This document shows positions 17,157 through 24,896 of a stretch of DNA of 38,720 nucleotides, piece by piece (the first letter of the stretch is position 1; each line of letters begins with the position of its first letter). The stretch spans positions 1 to 38,720 of the forward strand of contig JAQXVY010000041.1 in assembly GCA_029225165.1 (NCBI GenBank), written 5' to 3'. Below the pieces are notes generated by a model that ran no database searches, had not been told where the DNA came from, and worked only from the letters and a program-made list of their open reading frames with translations. The position numbers and the translations under genes are program-made. Source of the stretch: Oscillospiraceae bacterium (lineage in GTDB: Bacteria > Bacillota > Clostridia > Oscillospirales > Acutalibacteraceae).

Positions 17157-18068
17157 TCACTGAAAATCGTTTTGGTCAAAGCCAAAGGTTCTCATAAGAT
17201 TTTCCTTATTTCGCCAGTCCTCCTTAACCTTTACCCAGGTTTTAAGGTTTACCTTGCAGTTAAAGAAGTTTTCCATATCCTGACGGGCATATGTGGAAAT
17301 CTTCTTAAGCATAGAGCCTTTTTTTCCGATAAGTATGCCCTTGTGGGTATCCCTTTCGCAGTAAATTGTTGCGTCAATGTCCATTAGGTTTTTATCCTCA
17401 CGCATTTTCATTCTTTCAATGACAACAGCAGTTCCGTGGGGGATTTCCTTTTCGGTAAGGCGGAGGATTTTTTCCCTAATCATTTCTGATGCAAGCACCT
17501 TTTCAGGTTGGTCTGTAAGTGCGTCATCAGGGAAAAAGTGACCGCCCTCTGATGTAAATTTCTTTAGCTCGTCCTTTAGCTCGTCAAGCTTGTCACCTGT
17601 TTCGGCAGATACAGGCACAGTGGCGTCAAAGTCAAAAATGCTTGTGTAGCTTATGATTTGTTCAAGTAGCTTTTCCTTGTCGTTAATCGTATCGGTTTTG
17701 TTGATTGCCAAAACACAGGGCAAACCCATCTTCTTAACCTTTTCAATTAAAAGTTTTTCGTTTTCTCTGATGTCCTGACAAGCCTCTGTTACCAAAAGAC
17801 AGGCGTCTACCCCGGCAACAGACTCGTTTATTGAACGCACCATATAGTCGCCCAAGGAATTTTTCGGCTTGTGCATACCGGGAGTGTCCAGGAATACAAG
17901 CTGATTTTCACCCTCTGTCAGCACACCCATAATCCGTGTGCGTGTTGTCTGTGGCTTTGAAGAAACTATTGCAACCTTTTGCCCCAGCAGTTTATTTAAT
18001 ATTGAGCTTTTGCCCACATTCGGTCGTCCTATTATAGCTATAAAAGCGGATTTATCCTTAGTGTTCAT
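17157..18068 (-). CDS. era: GTPase Era (16S rRNA maturation)
   Basis: 303 residues. G domain with G1 GRPNVGKSS (14-22), switch region KPQTTRTRI, G3 DTPGMHKP, G4 NKTD and G5 SAETG; the C-terminal type II KH domain ends with GKKGSMLKKIS and a YARQDMENFF-like helix. Era binds the 3' end of 16S rRNA and acts in 30S assembly. RBS AGGAGAAAA precedes the ATG. It belongs to the phoH-ybeY-dgkA-era-yqzL-recO-mutS2 operon. Confidence 0.98.
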   Translation of the reverse strand: MNTKDKSAFIAIIGRPNVGKSSILNKLLGQKVAIVSSKPQTTRTRIMGVLTEGENQLVFLDTPGMHKPKNSLGDYMVRSINESVAGVDACLLVTEACQDIRENEKLLIEKVKKMGLPCVLAINKTDTINDKEKLLEQIISYTSIFDFDATVPVSAETGDKLDELKDELKKFTSEGGHFFPDDALTDQPEKVLASEMIREKILRLTEKEIPHGTAVVIERMKMREDKNLMDIDATIYCERDTHKGILIGKKGSMLKKISTYARQDMENFFNCKVNLKTWVKVKEDWRNKENLMRTFGFDQNDFQ

Positions 18069-18142
18069 AAATTTTCTCCTATGATAAACTCTATTTCTTT
18101 TTATTATAAATCATATCAAGTTTTTATGCAATATTCATATGT

Positions 18143-18595
18143 TTATCTGCTGTTTGTAAAAAATATAAAAATAACAGAAACAATTATCGTAACCACAAGG
18201 GAAAGTATTGCAGTTGGATATGAAAGATAAAAATTTAGTATAAACAGGAATTTATCCCTGTTTCCAAAGATGATTATACCGTTTGCAAATGCAAATAAAG
18301 CCGACACCAAAACTCCACCCGAGGAAATATCCTTTGTGATTTTTATTAGAGGGTGAAATGATGGCTGAACAAAGTCGCAAAGGCTTTCAACAGCGGTGTT
18401 TATAAGCTCAAAGCCTATTACAGAGGACGCACAAAGCAACGCAATTCCCCACTCAACCCCTGAAAGGTTGTATAAAAAGCCGAAGAAAATCACATAAAAA
18501 CACGCCACAAGGTGAAAACGCAGATGGCTTTCTGTCCTGATGGCGTGGCAAATACCCTTTATTGCAACAACAAATCTGTTTACCTTTCTAAACAC
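18143..18595 (-). CDS. dgkA: Diacylglycerol/undecaprenol kinase family membrane protein
   Basis: 150 residues with an amphipathic N-terminus, three membrane segments of the DgkA fold and one further C-terminal hydrophobic helix (~123-146). Active-site residues are present in GFELINTAVE (Glu63, Asn66, Glu70) and HPLIKITKD (~81-89). In Gram-positive bacteria these enzymes phosphorylate undecaprenol to recycle the cell-wall lipid carrier. The start is GTG (18593-18595) with GGAG 8 nt upstream; an ATG two bases earlier is out of frame. Its place between ybeY and era is the conserved one in Firmicutes. Confidence 0.93.
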   Translation of the reverse strand: MFRKVNRFVVAIKGICHAIRTESHLRFHLVACFYVIFFGFLYNLSGVEWGIALLCASSVIGFELINTAVESLCDFVQPSFHPLIKITKDISSGGVLVSALFAFANGIIIFGNRDKFLFILNFYLSYPTAILSLVVTIIVSVIFIFFTNSR

Positions 18596-18652
18596 ATTAA
18601 CAGCTCCGTTCCTATGAAGGACAAGCCCTGTGCAGAAAAGTTTTATTGCTTG

Positions 18653-19156
18653 TTACTCCTCTGCAATGTAGCTTATGCTTGCAGGCAGACCAAGCTGATC
18701 CATAACAAGCTCTTCCTTTTCCCTCATATGTACTCTGTCAAGAGGCTCAATGTGGTCGTAGCCTAAAAGGTGAAGTACACTGTGGGCGGTGAGGTAGCCA
18801 ACCTCCCTTTGCAGAGAATGACCGTAAATATTTGCCTGTTCCATTGCTTTTTCCATAGATATTACAACATCACCAAGGATAAAAGCGCCTGTTTCGGGGT
18901 CTTTGTCCCAAACTCCGTTTTCACCCATTGGGAAAGACAAAACATCAGTTTCTGTGTCCTTGTCCCTGTACTGGGCGTTAAGCTCCCTTATTCCCTGATT
19001 GTCAACGAAAGTAACGCTAACCTCGGCAGAGCCCTGAAAATTTTCCATCCTTAGTACAGCGTTGCAGGTTCTTCTTACCAGCATTCTAAGTCCTGTTGGT
19101 ATTTTAACTGTCTTTTGCTTGTTTGTGATGATAACTTTAATCTTATTTTCTGTCAT
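18653..19156 (-). CDS. ybeY: Endoribonuclease YbeY
   Basis: 167 residues. The metal site H-x3-H-x5-H is intact: His125, His129, His135 in AHSVLHLLGYDH. Also present are the DVLSFP motif (71-76) and LGDVVIS. YbeY matures 16S rRNA and takes part in ribosome quality control. The ATG at 19156 is chosen over an open frame reaching 19204 because GGAGGAGA lies just upstream. It overlaps the 3' end of phoH by 14 nt, indicating coupled translation. Confidence 0.96.
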   Translation of the reverse strand: MTENKIKVIITNKQKTVKIPTGLRMLVRRTCNAVLRMENFQGSAEVSVTFVDNQGIRELNAQYRDKDTETDVLSFPMGENGVWDKDPETGAFILGDVVISMEKAMEQANIYGHSLQREVGYLTAHSVLHLLGYDHIEPLDRVHMREKEELVMDQLGLPASISYIAEE

Positions 19157-20108
19157 TTTTTCTCTCCTCCGATTTAGCGTACGCCTTAATAATATCCTGA
19201 ACAAGGTGATGTCTTACAACATCCTTTTCGTTAAATGTAATATGTTTTATATCATCTATATCCTTCAGAACCTTAATGCAGTCCTTAAGTCCGCTTTTAG
19301 CACCTGATGGCAGGTCAATTTGGGTTACATCCCCTGTGATTACCATTTTGGAGTTAAAGCCAAGCCTTGTGAGAAACATCTTCATCTGTTCCCTAGTGGT
19401 GTTTTGGGCTTCGTCCAAAATTATAAAGCTGTCGTCAAGTGTTCTGCCCCTCATATATGCAAGCGGAGCAACCTCAATGTTGCCACGCTCAACATACTTG
19501 TTGTAGGTTTCTGCACCCAGCATATCAAACAGTGCGTCATACAGCGGTCTAAGGTAAGGGTCAACCTTGCTTTGCAAGTCACCGGGCAAAAATCCCAGCT
19601 TTTCCCCCGCCTCAACAGCAGGTCTTGTAAGGATAATCCTGTTCACCTGTTTTGCCCTGAAGGCCGTTACCGCCATAGCTACTGCAAGGTAGGTTTTGCC
19701 GGTGCCGGCAGGTCCAACTCCAATGGTTATGGTGTTCTTTGCAATGCTTTGGCAATATCTCTTCTGCCCCAAGGTCTTTGGCTTTACAGGCTTCCCCTTG
19801 CTTGTAATACAGATGCAGTCTGTGGAAAGCTCCTGTATCTTGTCCTCACTGCCCTCGTTGACAAGGCTCATACAATAGCGAATGTTTTGCTCGCTAAGGC
19901 TTTCGCCCTTGTTAATAAAGCTTAGCAGGTTGTCGATAACCTTAACAGCCTTGCTTACCTTTTCAGCTTCGCCGGAAATTTTCAGCTCGCTGTCACGGCA
20001 AATTATATGAACTTCGTATTCTTTTTCTATCATTTTGATGTTTTCATCAAAACTTCCGAACAGCGCAACAGCGTGTTCCATTCTGTCAATACTGATTATT
20101 TGTTCCAA
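19143..20108 (-). CDS. phoH: PhoH-like ATPase
   Basis: 321 residues. A small N-terminal KH-like region (~1-65) precedes the ATPase domain with Walker A GPAGTGKT (132-139) and Walker B FIILDEAQN, plus LTRPAVEAGEKLGFLPG and GDVTQIDLP. PhoH proteins are helicase-like ATPases usually co-transcribed with ybeY, as here; an RNA-related role is probable but unproven. The start is TTG at 20106-20108, supported by GGAGG 7 nt upstream. It is the first gene of the operon. Confidence 0.93.
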   Translation of the reverse strand: MEQIISIDRMEHAVALFGSFDENIKMIEKEYEVHIICRDSELKISGEAEKVSKAVKVIDNLLSFINKGESLSEQNIRYCMSLVNEGSEDKIQELSTDCICITSKGKPVKPKTLGQKRYCQSIAKNTITIGVGPAGTGKTYLAVAMAVTAFRAKQVNRIILTRPAVEAGEKLGFLPGDLQSKVDPYLRPLYDALFDMLGAETYNKYVERGNIEVAPLAYMRGRTLDDSFIILDEAQNTTREQMKMFLTRLGFNSKMVITGDVTQIDLPSGAKSGLKDCIKVLKDIDDIKHITFNEKDVVRHHLVQDIIKAYAKSEERKNDRK

Positions 20109-20139
20109 AAATAATCCTCCATTTGTTTTGTACTACAAA

Positions 20140-20148
20140 ATTATATCA
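20140..20148 (-). promoter_or_regulatory. Extended -10 promoter of the phoH operon
   Basis: Minus-strand TGATATAAT gives a TGn-TATAAT extended -10 (TATAAT at 20140-20145) ~30 bp before the TTG start codon. A good -35 is not obvious, as is usual for this class. Confidence 0.55.
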
Positions 20149-20331
20149 TATTTTTTAGTGTTTTTCACCAAAAATTTTTGATGTGTTATAATTTTGTCAA
20201 TTTCGCTAACTGGGAAAGTCTAAAATTATTTACTATGGTTATTTTTACTATATAAAATCCAAAATAAAGCCAAAAAATGTGTATTTAGGGGGGATTTAAA
20301 ATTCTGTTAAAAATTAATTTACACCCTATTC

Positions 20332-20415
20332 ACACAAAGAGCGAAGAATATTTACATTTGTGTTAACCGAAACGGGACAAATATTCTACCTGTTATTTTG
20401 CCCTAAACTTTGTGT
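20332..20415. other. Nested inverted repeats in the phoH-ylxM intergenic region
   Basis: The 459-bp divergent region 20109-20567 has no ORF. Apart from the two promoters it contains two nested perfect arms: ACACAAAG (20332-20339) with CTTTGTGT (20408-20415), and GAATATTT (20346-20353) with AAATATTC (20379-20386), around a small CCG/CGG hairpin. It may be a structured RNA, an operator region or a mobile-element relic; no family was recognised. Confidence 0.4.
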
Positions 20416-20491
20416 CAAAATACAAATATTAATCAAAAAATTAAGGGCTTTAGCAGATTTTATTTTTGATATAAATATGTTGTTATGGGTA

Positions 20492-20520
20492 TTGACAATG
20501 GGGAACTGTTGTTGTATAAT
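20492..20520 (+). promoter_or_regulatory. Consensus promoter of ylxM-ffh-rpsP-khpA
   Basis: TTGACA (20492-20497), 17-bp spacer and TATAAT (20515-20520): a perfect sigma-A match. A small hairpin GTAAAG/CTTTAC follows in the ~45-nt leader. Confidence 0.92.
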
Positions 20521-20567
20521 AGCAATGCTGTAAAGAAAAAAACTTTACACACGAAAGGCAGAGCGTT

Positions 20568-20942
20568 ATGGAAAAGAATATGGAGCTTTCTCTACTTTTG
20601 GACTTTTACGGTGAATTGCTTAGTGAAAAGGTGAGGAGAGCAAGCGAGCTGTACTATAATGACGACCTGTCTCTTTCGGAGGTTGCCGAGGATATGGGAA
20701 TCACCCGACAGGGTGTGAGGGACCTTATCAAACGAGCAGAGGGCAACCTTTACGGATATGAACAAAAGCTGGGACTTTACAAAAGATTTTTGGAAATGCA
20801 AAAGGGACTTGGTGCCCTTAAAGACAGCCTTGTAAAAACAAAGTCCCTTTTAGATTGTGATACAGACAGGTCTGAAATTGACAAAGAAATTTCAGGTATG
20901 ATTGAATTAGTTGATAAACTTATTGAAGGAAACACTGAATAA
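20568..20942 (+). CDS. ylxM: YlxM-family DNA-binding/SRP-associated protein
   Basis: 124 residues. An HTH of the sigma-70 region 4 type spans ~15-60 (LSEKVRRASELYYNDDLSLSEVAEDMGITRQGV), the signature of the YlxM/p13 family always found next to ffh. It is thought to modulate the signal recognition particle. RBS-like AAAGGCAGAG precedes the ATG. The last codons (GNTE and the TAA) lie inside the inverted-repeat element at 20928-21087, so the native C-terminus has been replaced by element sequence. Confidence 0.92.
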   Translation: MEKNMELSLLLDFYGELLSEKVRRASELYYNDDLSLSEVAEDMGITRQGVRDLIKRAEGNLYGYEQKLGLYKRFLEMQKGLGALKDSLVKTKSLLDCDTDRSEIDKEISGMIELVDKLIEGNTE

Positions 20943-21087
20943 ATCACTTTACACATCCTGTTTGCATATTTTCCGCCGGTATGCCCCAAAAAATCCTCAC
21001 AATACGTCAGTATTCCTGCGGTTTTTTGAACATACCGACAAAAAATCTGACTGCACAATCTGTGCAAATGATTTAATCATTGTTTCC
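20928..21087. mobile_element. MITE-like inverted-repeat element, copy A (160 bp)
   Basis: Ends GGAAACACTGAATAAATCA (20928-20946) and TGATTTAATCATTGTTTCC (21069-21087) are imperfect inverted repeats (17/19). The interior shares TTGCATATTTTCCGCC and CAAAAAATC...TGACTGCACAAT with copy B at 37841-37960, which is in the opposite orientation. Copy A has ~53 bp more in the middle, forming a further hairpin (CGGTATG/CATACCG around AATAC/GTATT). No coding capacity. It lies between ylxM and ffh within their transcript. A target duplication cannot be fixed from one copy. Confidence 0.8.
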
Positions 21088-21109
21088 TAAAGAAGACAGG
21101 AGGTAGGTT

Positions 21110-22519
21110 ATGGCATTTGAAGGTCTTTCAGACAAGCTGAGCAACGCCTTTAAAAAGCTTAGAAATAAGGGTAAGCTTAGCGAAAGTGATGTAAAAGAGG
21201 CTATGAGAGAGGTGCGACTTGCACTTCTTGAGGCTGATGTTAACTACAAGGTTGCAAAGAACTTTACAAACAGAGTGACAGAAAGAGCCATAGGACAGGA
21301 TGTTATGGAAAGCCTGACTCCTGCTCAAATGGTAATTAAAATAGTAAACGAAGAGCTTACTTCCCTTATGGGCGGTGAGGAGGAGCGAATTAAATTCGCC
21401 TCAAAGCCCCCAACAGTAATTATGATGTGCGGTCTTCAGGGTAGCGGTAAAACCACCCACAGCGGTAAGCTTGCACTTATGCTTAAAAAACAGGGCAGAA
21501 GACCACTTCTTGTAGCCTGTGACATTTACCGTCCTGCCGCCATTGAACAGCTAAAGGTTGTTGGTGAAAAGGCAGGAGCGCCTGTATTTGAAATGGGCAA
21601 GAAAAACCCTGTAAAAATTGCAAAAGAGGCTATCAAACACGCCAAGGACTACGGCAATGATGTAGTTATTCTTGATACAGCAGGCCGTCTGCATATTGAC
21701 GAGGAGTTGATGGACGAGCTTAAAAATGTTAAGGCAGAGGTTTCCCCTGACGAAATTTTGCTTGTTATCGACTCAATGACAGGTCAGGACGCAGTAAATG
21801 TGGCTAAGTCCTTTAACGAAACTTTGGAAATCTCCGGTGTTATCCTTACAAAGCTGGACGGCGACACCCGTGGCGGTGCTGCAATTTCCGTAAAAGAGGT
21901 TACAGGCAAGCCCATTAAGTTCTGCGGTACAGGCGAAAAGCTTGAGGATTTAGAGGTTTTCCACCCTGACAGAATGGCCGGCAGAATCCTTGGTATGGGG
22001 GATGTACTCACCCTGATTGAGGATGTTGAGGCAAAGCTGGATGAAAAGAAGGCAGAGGAAGTTGCCAAAAAGATGCTCCAAAACAAGATGGACTTTAACG
22101 ATTTGCTCCAGCAGTTTGAGCAGATTAAGAAGATGGGTCCGCTAAAGGGCATTTTGGGCAAAATCCCCGGACTTGGCAAACAGCTTGAAAATGCCGACAT
22201 AAACGACAGGCAGATTGACTGGTGCGAGGCAATCATACTATCTATGACGCCTGCCGAAAGGGAAAAGCCAAGCCTGATTAACGCAAGTCGCAAAAAGCGA
22301 ATTGCAGCAGGCTCAGGCAGAAAGGTTGAAGAGGTAAACAGGCTTTTAAAACAGCTTGAGCAAATGCAAAAGATGATGAAGCAGTTTACCGGCAAGGGCA
22401 AAAAGGGCAAACGCCGTGCTATGATGAAGGGTATGCCTAATCTTGGAGATTTAGGAGACCTTGGAAATATGGGCGGAAACGGTATGCCGCCTATGGGTGG
22501 CGGAGGATTCCCCTTTTAA
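21110..22519 (+). CDS. ffh: Signal recognition particle protein Ffh (SRP54)
   Basis: 469 residues. N domain (1-~88), G domain with G1 GLQGSGKTT (108-116), ACDIYRPAAIEQL, DTAGRLHIDEELM and TKLDGDTRGGAA, then a Met-rich M domain (~300-469) that ends in a Gly/Met/Pro tail. It binds SRP RNA and signal peptides and delivers ribosomes to FtsY. RBS AGGAGG (21098-21103) lies 6 nt before the ATG, just beyond the inverted-repeat element, so the element did not disturb it. Confidence 0.98.
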   Translation: MAFEGLSDKLSNAFKKLRNKGKLSESDVKEAMREVRLALLEADVNYKVAKNFTNRVTERAIGQDVMESLTPAQMVIKIVNEELTSLMGGEEERIKFASKPPTVIMMCGLQGSGKTTHSGKLALMLKKQGRRPLLVACDIYRPAAIEQLKVVGEKAGAPVFEMGKKNPVKIAKEAIKHAKDYGNDVVILDTAGRLHIDEELMDELKNVKAEVSPDEILLVIDSMTGQDAVNVAKSFNETLEISGVILTKLDGDTRGGAAISVKEVTGKPIKFCGTGEKLEDLEVFHPDRMAGRILGMGDVLTLIEDVEAKLDEKKAEEVAKKMLQNKMDFNDLLQQFEQIKKMGPLKGILGKIPGLGKQLENADINDRQIDWCEAIILSMTPAEREKPSLINASRKKRIAAGSGRKVEEVNRLLKQLEQMQKMMKQFTGKGKKGKRRAMMKGMPNLGDLGDLGNMGGNGMPPMGGGGFPF

Positions 22520-22589
22520 CAGCTATTAACCAATTTGTTTTGGTGATATAGATATTATTTTTGATAAATTTTCCGGAGGTGAAAAGATA

Positions 22590-22829
22590 ATGGTAAAGAT
22601 TAGATTGAGAAGAATGGGTGCTAAAAAGGCTCCTTTTTACAGAATTGTTGTAGCTGACTCAAGATACCCAAGAGACGGTCGTTTCATTGAAGAAATCGGC
22701 ACATATAATCCACTTACAGAGCCATCAAAGGTTACTGTTGATGCTGACGCTGTTAAGTCATGGATTGCAAAGGGTGCACAGCCAACAGATACTGTTAAGG
22801 CATTGCTTAAGAAGGAGGGTATACTCTAA
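22590..22829 (+). CDS. rpsP: 30S ribosomal protein S16
   Basis: 79 residues, family length. [39 protein letters not shown] and [12 protein letters not shown] are characteristic. S16 stabilises the 5' domain of 16S rRNA. RBS GGAGGTG (22574-22580). Its stop overlaps the khpA start (TAATG). Confidence 0.98.
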   Translation: MVKIRLRRMGAKKAPFYRIVVADSRYPRDGRFIEEIGTYNPLTEPSKVTVDADAVKSWIAKGAQPTDTVKALLKKEGIL

Positions 22830-23062
22830 TGAAGGAATTACTCACAATTATAGCCAAGGGTCTTGTTGAGGAGCCTGAAAAGGTTTCTGTAACAGCAGAC
22901 GAGGTTAATGAAGAGGGCGTTACTGTTTATCATATCCATGTTGCAGATGACGATATGGGTAGAATTATCGGTAAGCAGGGCAGAATTGCCAAGGCTATCC
23001 GCACAGTTGCCCGTTCTGCGGCTATCCGCAAAAATGAGAGAATTTCAGTTGAAATCGACTGA
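22829..23062 (+). CDS. khpA: KH-domain RNA-binding protein KhpA
   Basis: 77 residues consisting of one KH domain with the GxxG loop in IIGKQGR (46-52). KhpA pairs with KhpB/Jag and binds RNAs linked to cell division and wall synthesis. The ATG overlaps the rpsP stop by one base, so translation is coupled. In most Firmicutes rimM, trmD and rplS follow; here a terminator follows at once. Confidence 0.95.
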   Translation: MKELLTIIAKGLVEEPEKVSVTADEVNEEGVTVYHIHVADDDMGRIIGKQGRIAKAIRTVARSAAIRKNERISVEID

Positions 23063-23079
23063 TTTTCAATAGGTGAAAA

Positions 23080-23109
23080 ATCCCCTATTCAAATTAGGGG
23101 ATATTTTTT
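23080..23109 (+). terminator. Terminator of ylxM-ffh-rpsP-khpA
   Basis: Stem ATCCCCTA / TAGGGGAT (23080-23087 with 23095-23102), 7-nt loop, then ATTTTTT. Confidence 0.9.
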
Positions 23110-23234
23110 ACCCATTTTAAAAAGAAAGCTGAAAAGTATAGATAAAGACGACCAAATCATCAGGGAAGCAAAGCTTTTGGGAATATCCTTTGGAGTATGA
23201 TTTGCCCCTATATATTTCAAAATTGTCATAAAGG

Positions 23235-23263
23235 TTGATAATTCCTTTGATAAAGTGTACAAT
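23235..23263 (+). promoter_or_regulatory. Promoter of the LCP gene
   Basis: TTGATA (23235-23240), 17-bp spacer, TACAAT (23258-23263), about 45 bp before the ATG. Confidence 0.7.
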
Positions 23264-23307
23264 TATTTTGTAAAATTTGAATAAATTTGTTCATAAGGGG
23301 TTATTTT

Positions 23308-24780
23308 ATGGGTAAACATGGCACTGAAAAAGTGAAAATGGGCAGTAAAAAGAAGATTGTAATAATTTCCGTTGTTGTTGCGGTGGTTATTATTGCGGGA
23401 CTTGTGGCTGGTTATTTCTTGTTTTTAAGGGATGACGGTACAATAAGCAAGAGTCGAATAAAGGAGGATATTGCAAACTCGAATATCCTGTCACAGAAAA
23501 TCGGCGACTATCAGCAAGAATTTCAGATTGCCGACTTCACTTATTCAACAAAAGAAGAGGACAACCAAACCAAGGTCAGCGCAAAGGTGGATTTGGAAAA
23601 TGAAGTGTATTCCATTGACGACCTTTTGGTAAACCTAAGCTACACAAAAGACAATGACGACTATTCAGTAGCAACAGAATGTAATGTTGAGAGCAGAGTT
23701 CTTAAAGCTAACGCAGGACTTCAGGAAAGCTACATAATCAAGGATGTGCAAAAGCAGTACAAGTCTGCAAAGCTGAAAAATCGCAAAACTGACCTTGAGG
23801 GCAATAAGGACGTTATTACATTTAATGTAAAGGACTCCGATATGCAGGGTGTTGTCACATCAACCTACAATTTTGACAGCAAAAACGGTTGGAGTCTGAA
23901 GAAAATTGATGACAGCAAGTTGGATATTAAAAACGGAAAGACAAAGACTGTTGATGTTGGCGGAGTACAGTGCTACACAAATTCAGCAGTAAAAAACATT
24001 CTCCTTTTGGGAACAGATGCCGACAGCGGTCCAAGGCGATCCGACTCGATGATTCTTGTGTCCATAGACAGCAACAACAAGGAGATTAAGTTCAGCTCCT
24101 TTATGCGTGACACCTATGTTGACATTGACGGTTACAGCAAGGACAAGCTGAATGCAGCCTTTGCCTACGGCGGTCCAAAACTTGCAAAAAAGACTATTGA
24201 GAAAAACTATGGAATAAAGATAGACAACTACATCACAACCGGCTTTGGCGATTTTAAGAAGATTGTTGACGCACTGGGCGGTGTTGACATCAAGCTTGAT
24301 GAGGACGAATGTGGATACATCAACTGGCAGCTTGGCAAAAACGGACAAACAGCAACATATGGTGAAGTTGCGGTAAAGGACGGAGTGCAAAAGCTGAATG
24401 GACAGCAAGCGCTTTGGTTCTGCCGTGACAGAGGCAGTGAAACTTTCAGCGGTAACGACTTTACAAGAACAAGCCGTCAAAGAAGAATGTTAATGGGACT
24501 TGTTGAGTCCTACAAATCCTCATCAGTTGACAAGATACTTTCCATAACCGAGGATTTGAAAAAGTATGTAGAAACCGATTTGAGCAAGGAAGATTTGATG
24601 TGGCTTGTTAACCATAGCGACAAGCTGTTTACATACAAAACAAGCGACAGATGCTACCCCGAGGAATCCTCCGGCTGGTCAGCAGGTTCAACAGACGCAG
24701 GTGCTTGGATTATCAGCATTAACAGCTGGGACGAAACAAAGAGTGATATTGCCCACTATATCTACACAGATTTAAAGTAG
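23308..24780 (+). CDS. LytR-CpsA-Psr (LCP) family cell-wall glycopolymer transferase
   Basis: 490 residues. A short cytoplasmic start, one membrane segment (~15-40), an extracellular spacer domain of ~170 residues of no recognised family, and an LCP catalytic domain (~222-400). Conserved parts include NILLLGTDA, the Arg-rich GPRRSDSMILVSID, SFMRDTYVDI, KLNAAFAYGG, ALGGVDI and CRDR...DFTRTSRQR, which hold the pyrophosphate-binding Arg/Asp residues. LCP enzymes attach lipid-linked polymers to peptidoglycan. AAGGGG (23295-23300) supports the ATG at 23308 rather than the upstream TTG. It stands alone between terminators. Confidence 0.94.
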   Translation: MGKHGTEKVKMGSKKKIVIISVVVAVVIIAGLVAGYFLFLRDDGTISKSRIKEDIANSNILSQKIGDYQQEFQIADFTYSTKEEDNQTKVSAKVDLENEVYSIDDLLVNLSYTKDNDDYSVATECNVESRVLKANAGLQESYIIKDVQKQYKSAKLKNRKTDLEGNKDVITFNVKDSDMQGVVTSTYNFDSKNGWSLKKIDDSKLDIKNGKTKTVDVGGVQCYTNSAVKNILLLGTDADSGPRRSDSMILVSIDSNNKEIKFSSFMRDTYVDIDGYSKDKLNAAFAYGGPKLAKKTIEKNYGIKIDNYITTGFGDFKKIVDALGGVDIKLDEDECGYINWQLGKNGQTATYGEVAVKDGVQKLNGQQALWFCRDRGSETFSGNDFTRTSRQRRMLMGLVESYKSSSVDKILSITEDLKKYVETDLSKEDLMWLVNHSDKLFTYKTSDRCYPEESSGWSAGSTDAGAWIISINSWDETKSDIAHYIYTDLK

Positions 24781-24814
24781 TTTTCAAGCCTTTTAATTCA
24801 AATAAAAATAATAA

Positions 24815-24846
24815 AATTGCCTGACGACTTGTCGGGCAATTTTTTA
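24815..24846 (+). terminator. Terminator of the LCP gene
   Basis: An 11-bp stem AATTGCCTGAC / GTCGGGCAATT (one U-G) with GACTT loop, then TTTTT. It overlaps the lepA -35 region. Confidence 0.9.
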
Positions 24847-24857
24847 TGTGATATAAT
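24829..24857 (+). promoter_or_regulatory. Promoter of lepA
   Basis: TTGTCG (24829-24834), 17-bp spacer and TATAAT (24852-24857) with TGA directly before it (extended -10). The -35 lies inside the hairpin of the preceding terminator. Confidence 0.65.
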
Positions 24858-24896
24858 CTTAAGGTGAATAAAAGTATTTAGTATAAAGGTGATAGT

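Noticed and set aside
21784..22410. 208-codon open frame antisense to ffh
   Set aside because: It is the mirror of codon bias in a well-conserved gene, has no RBS and a Ser/Phe/Leu-rich product typical of shadow frames.
23117..23200. Short plus-strand frame reading ...KSIDKDDQIIREAKLLGISFGV before the LCP promoter
   Set aside because: It looks protein-like and might be a gene relic, but has no start codon with an RBS and follows a terminator; too short to assign.
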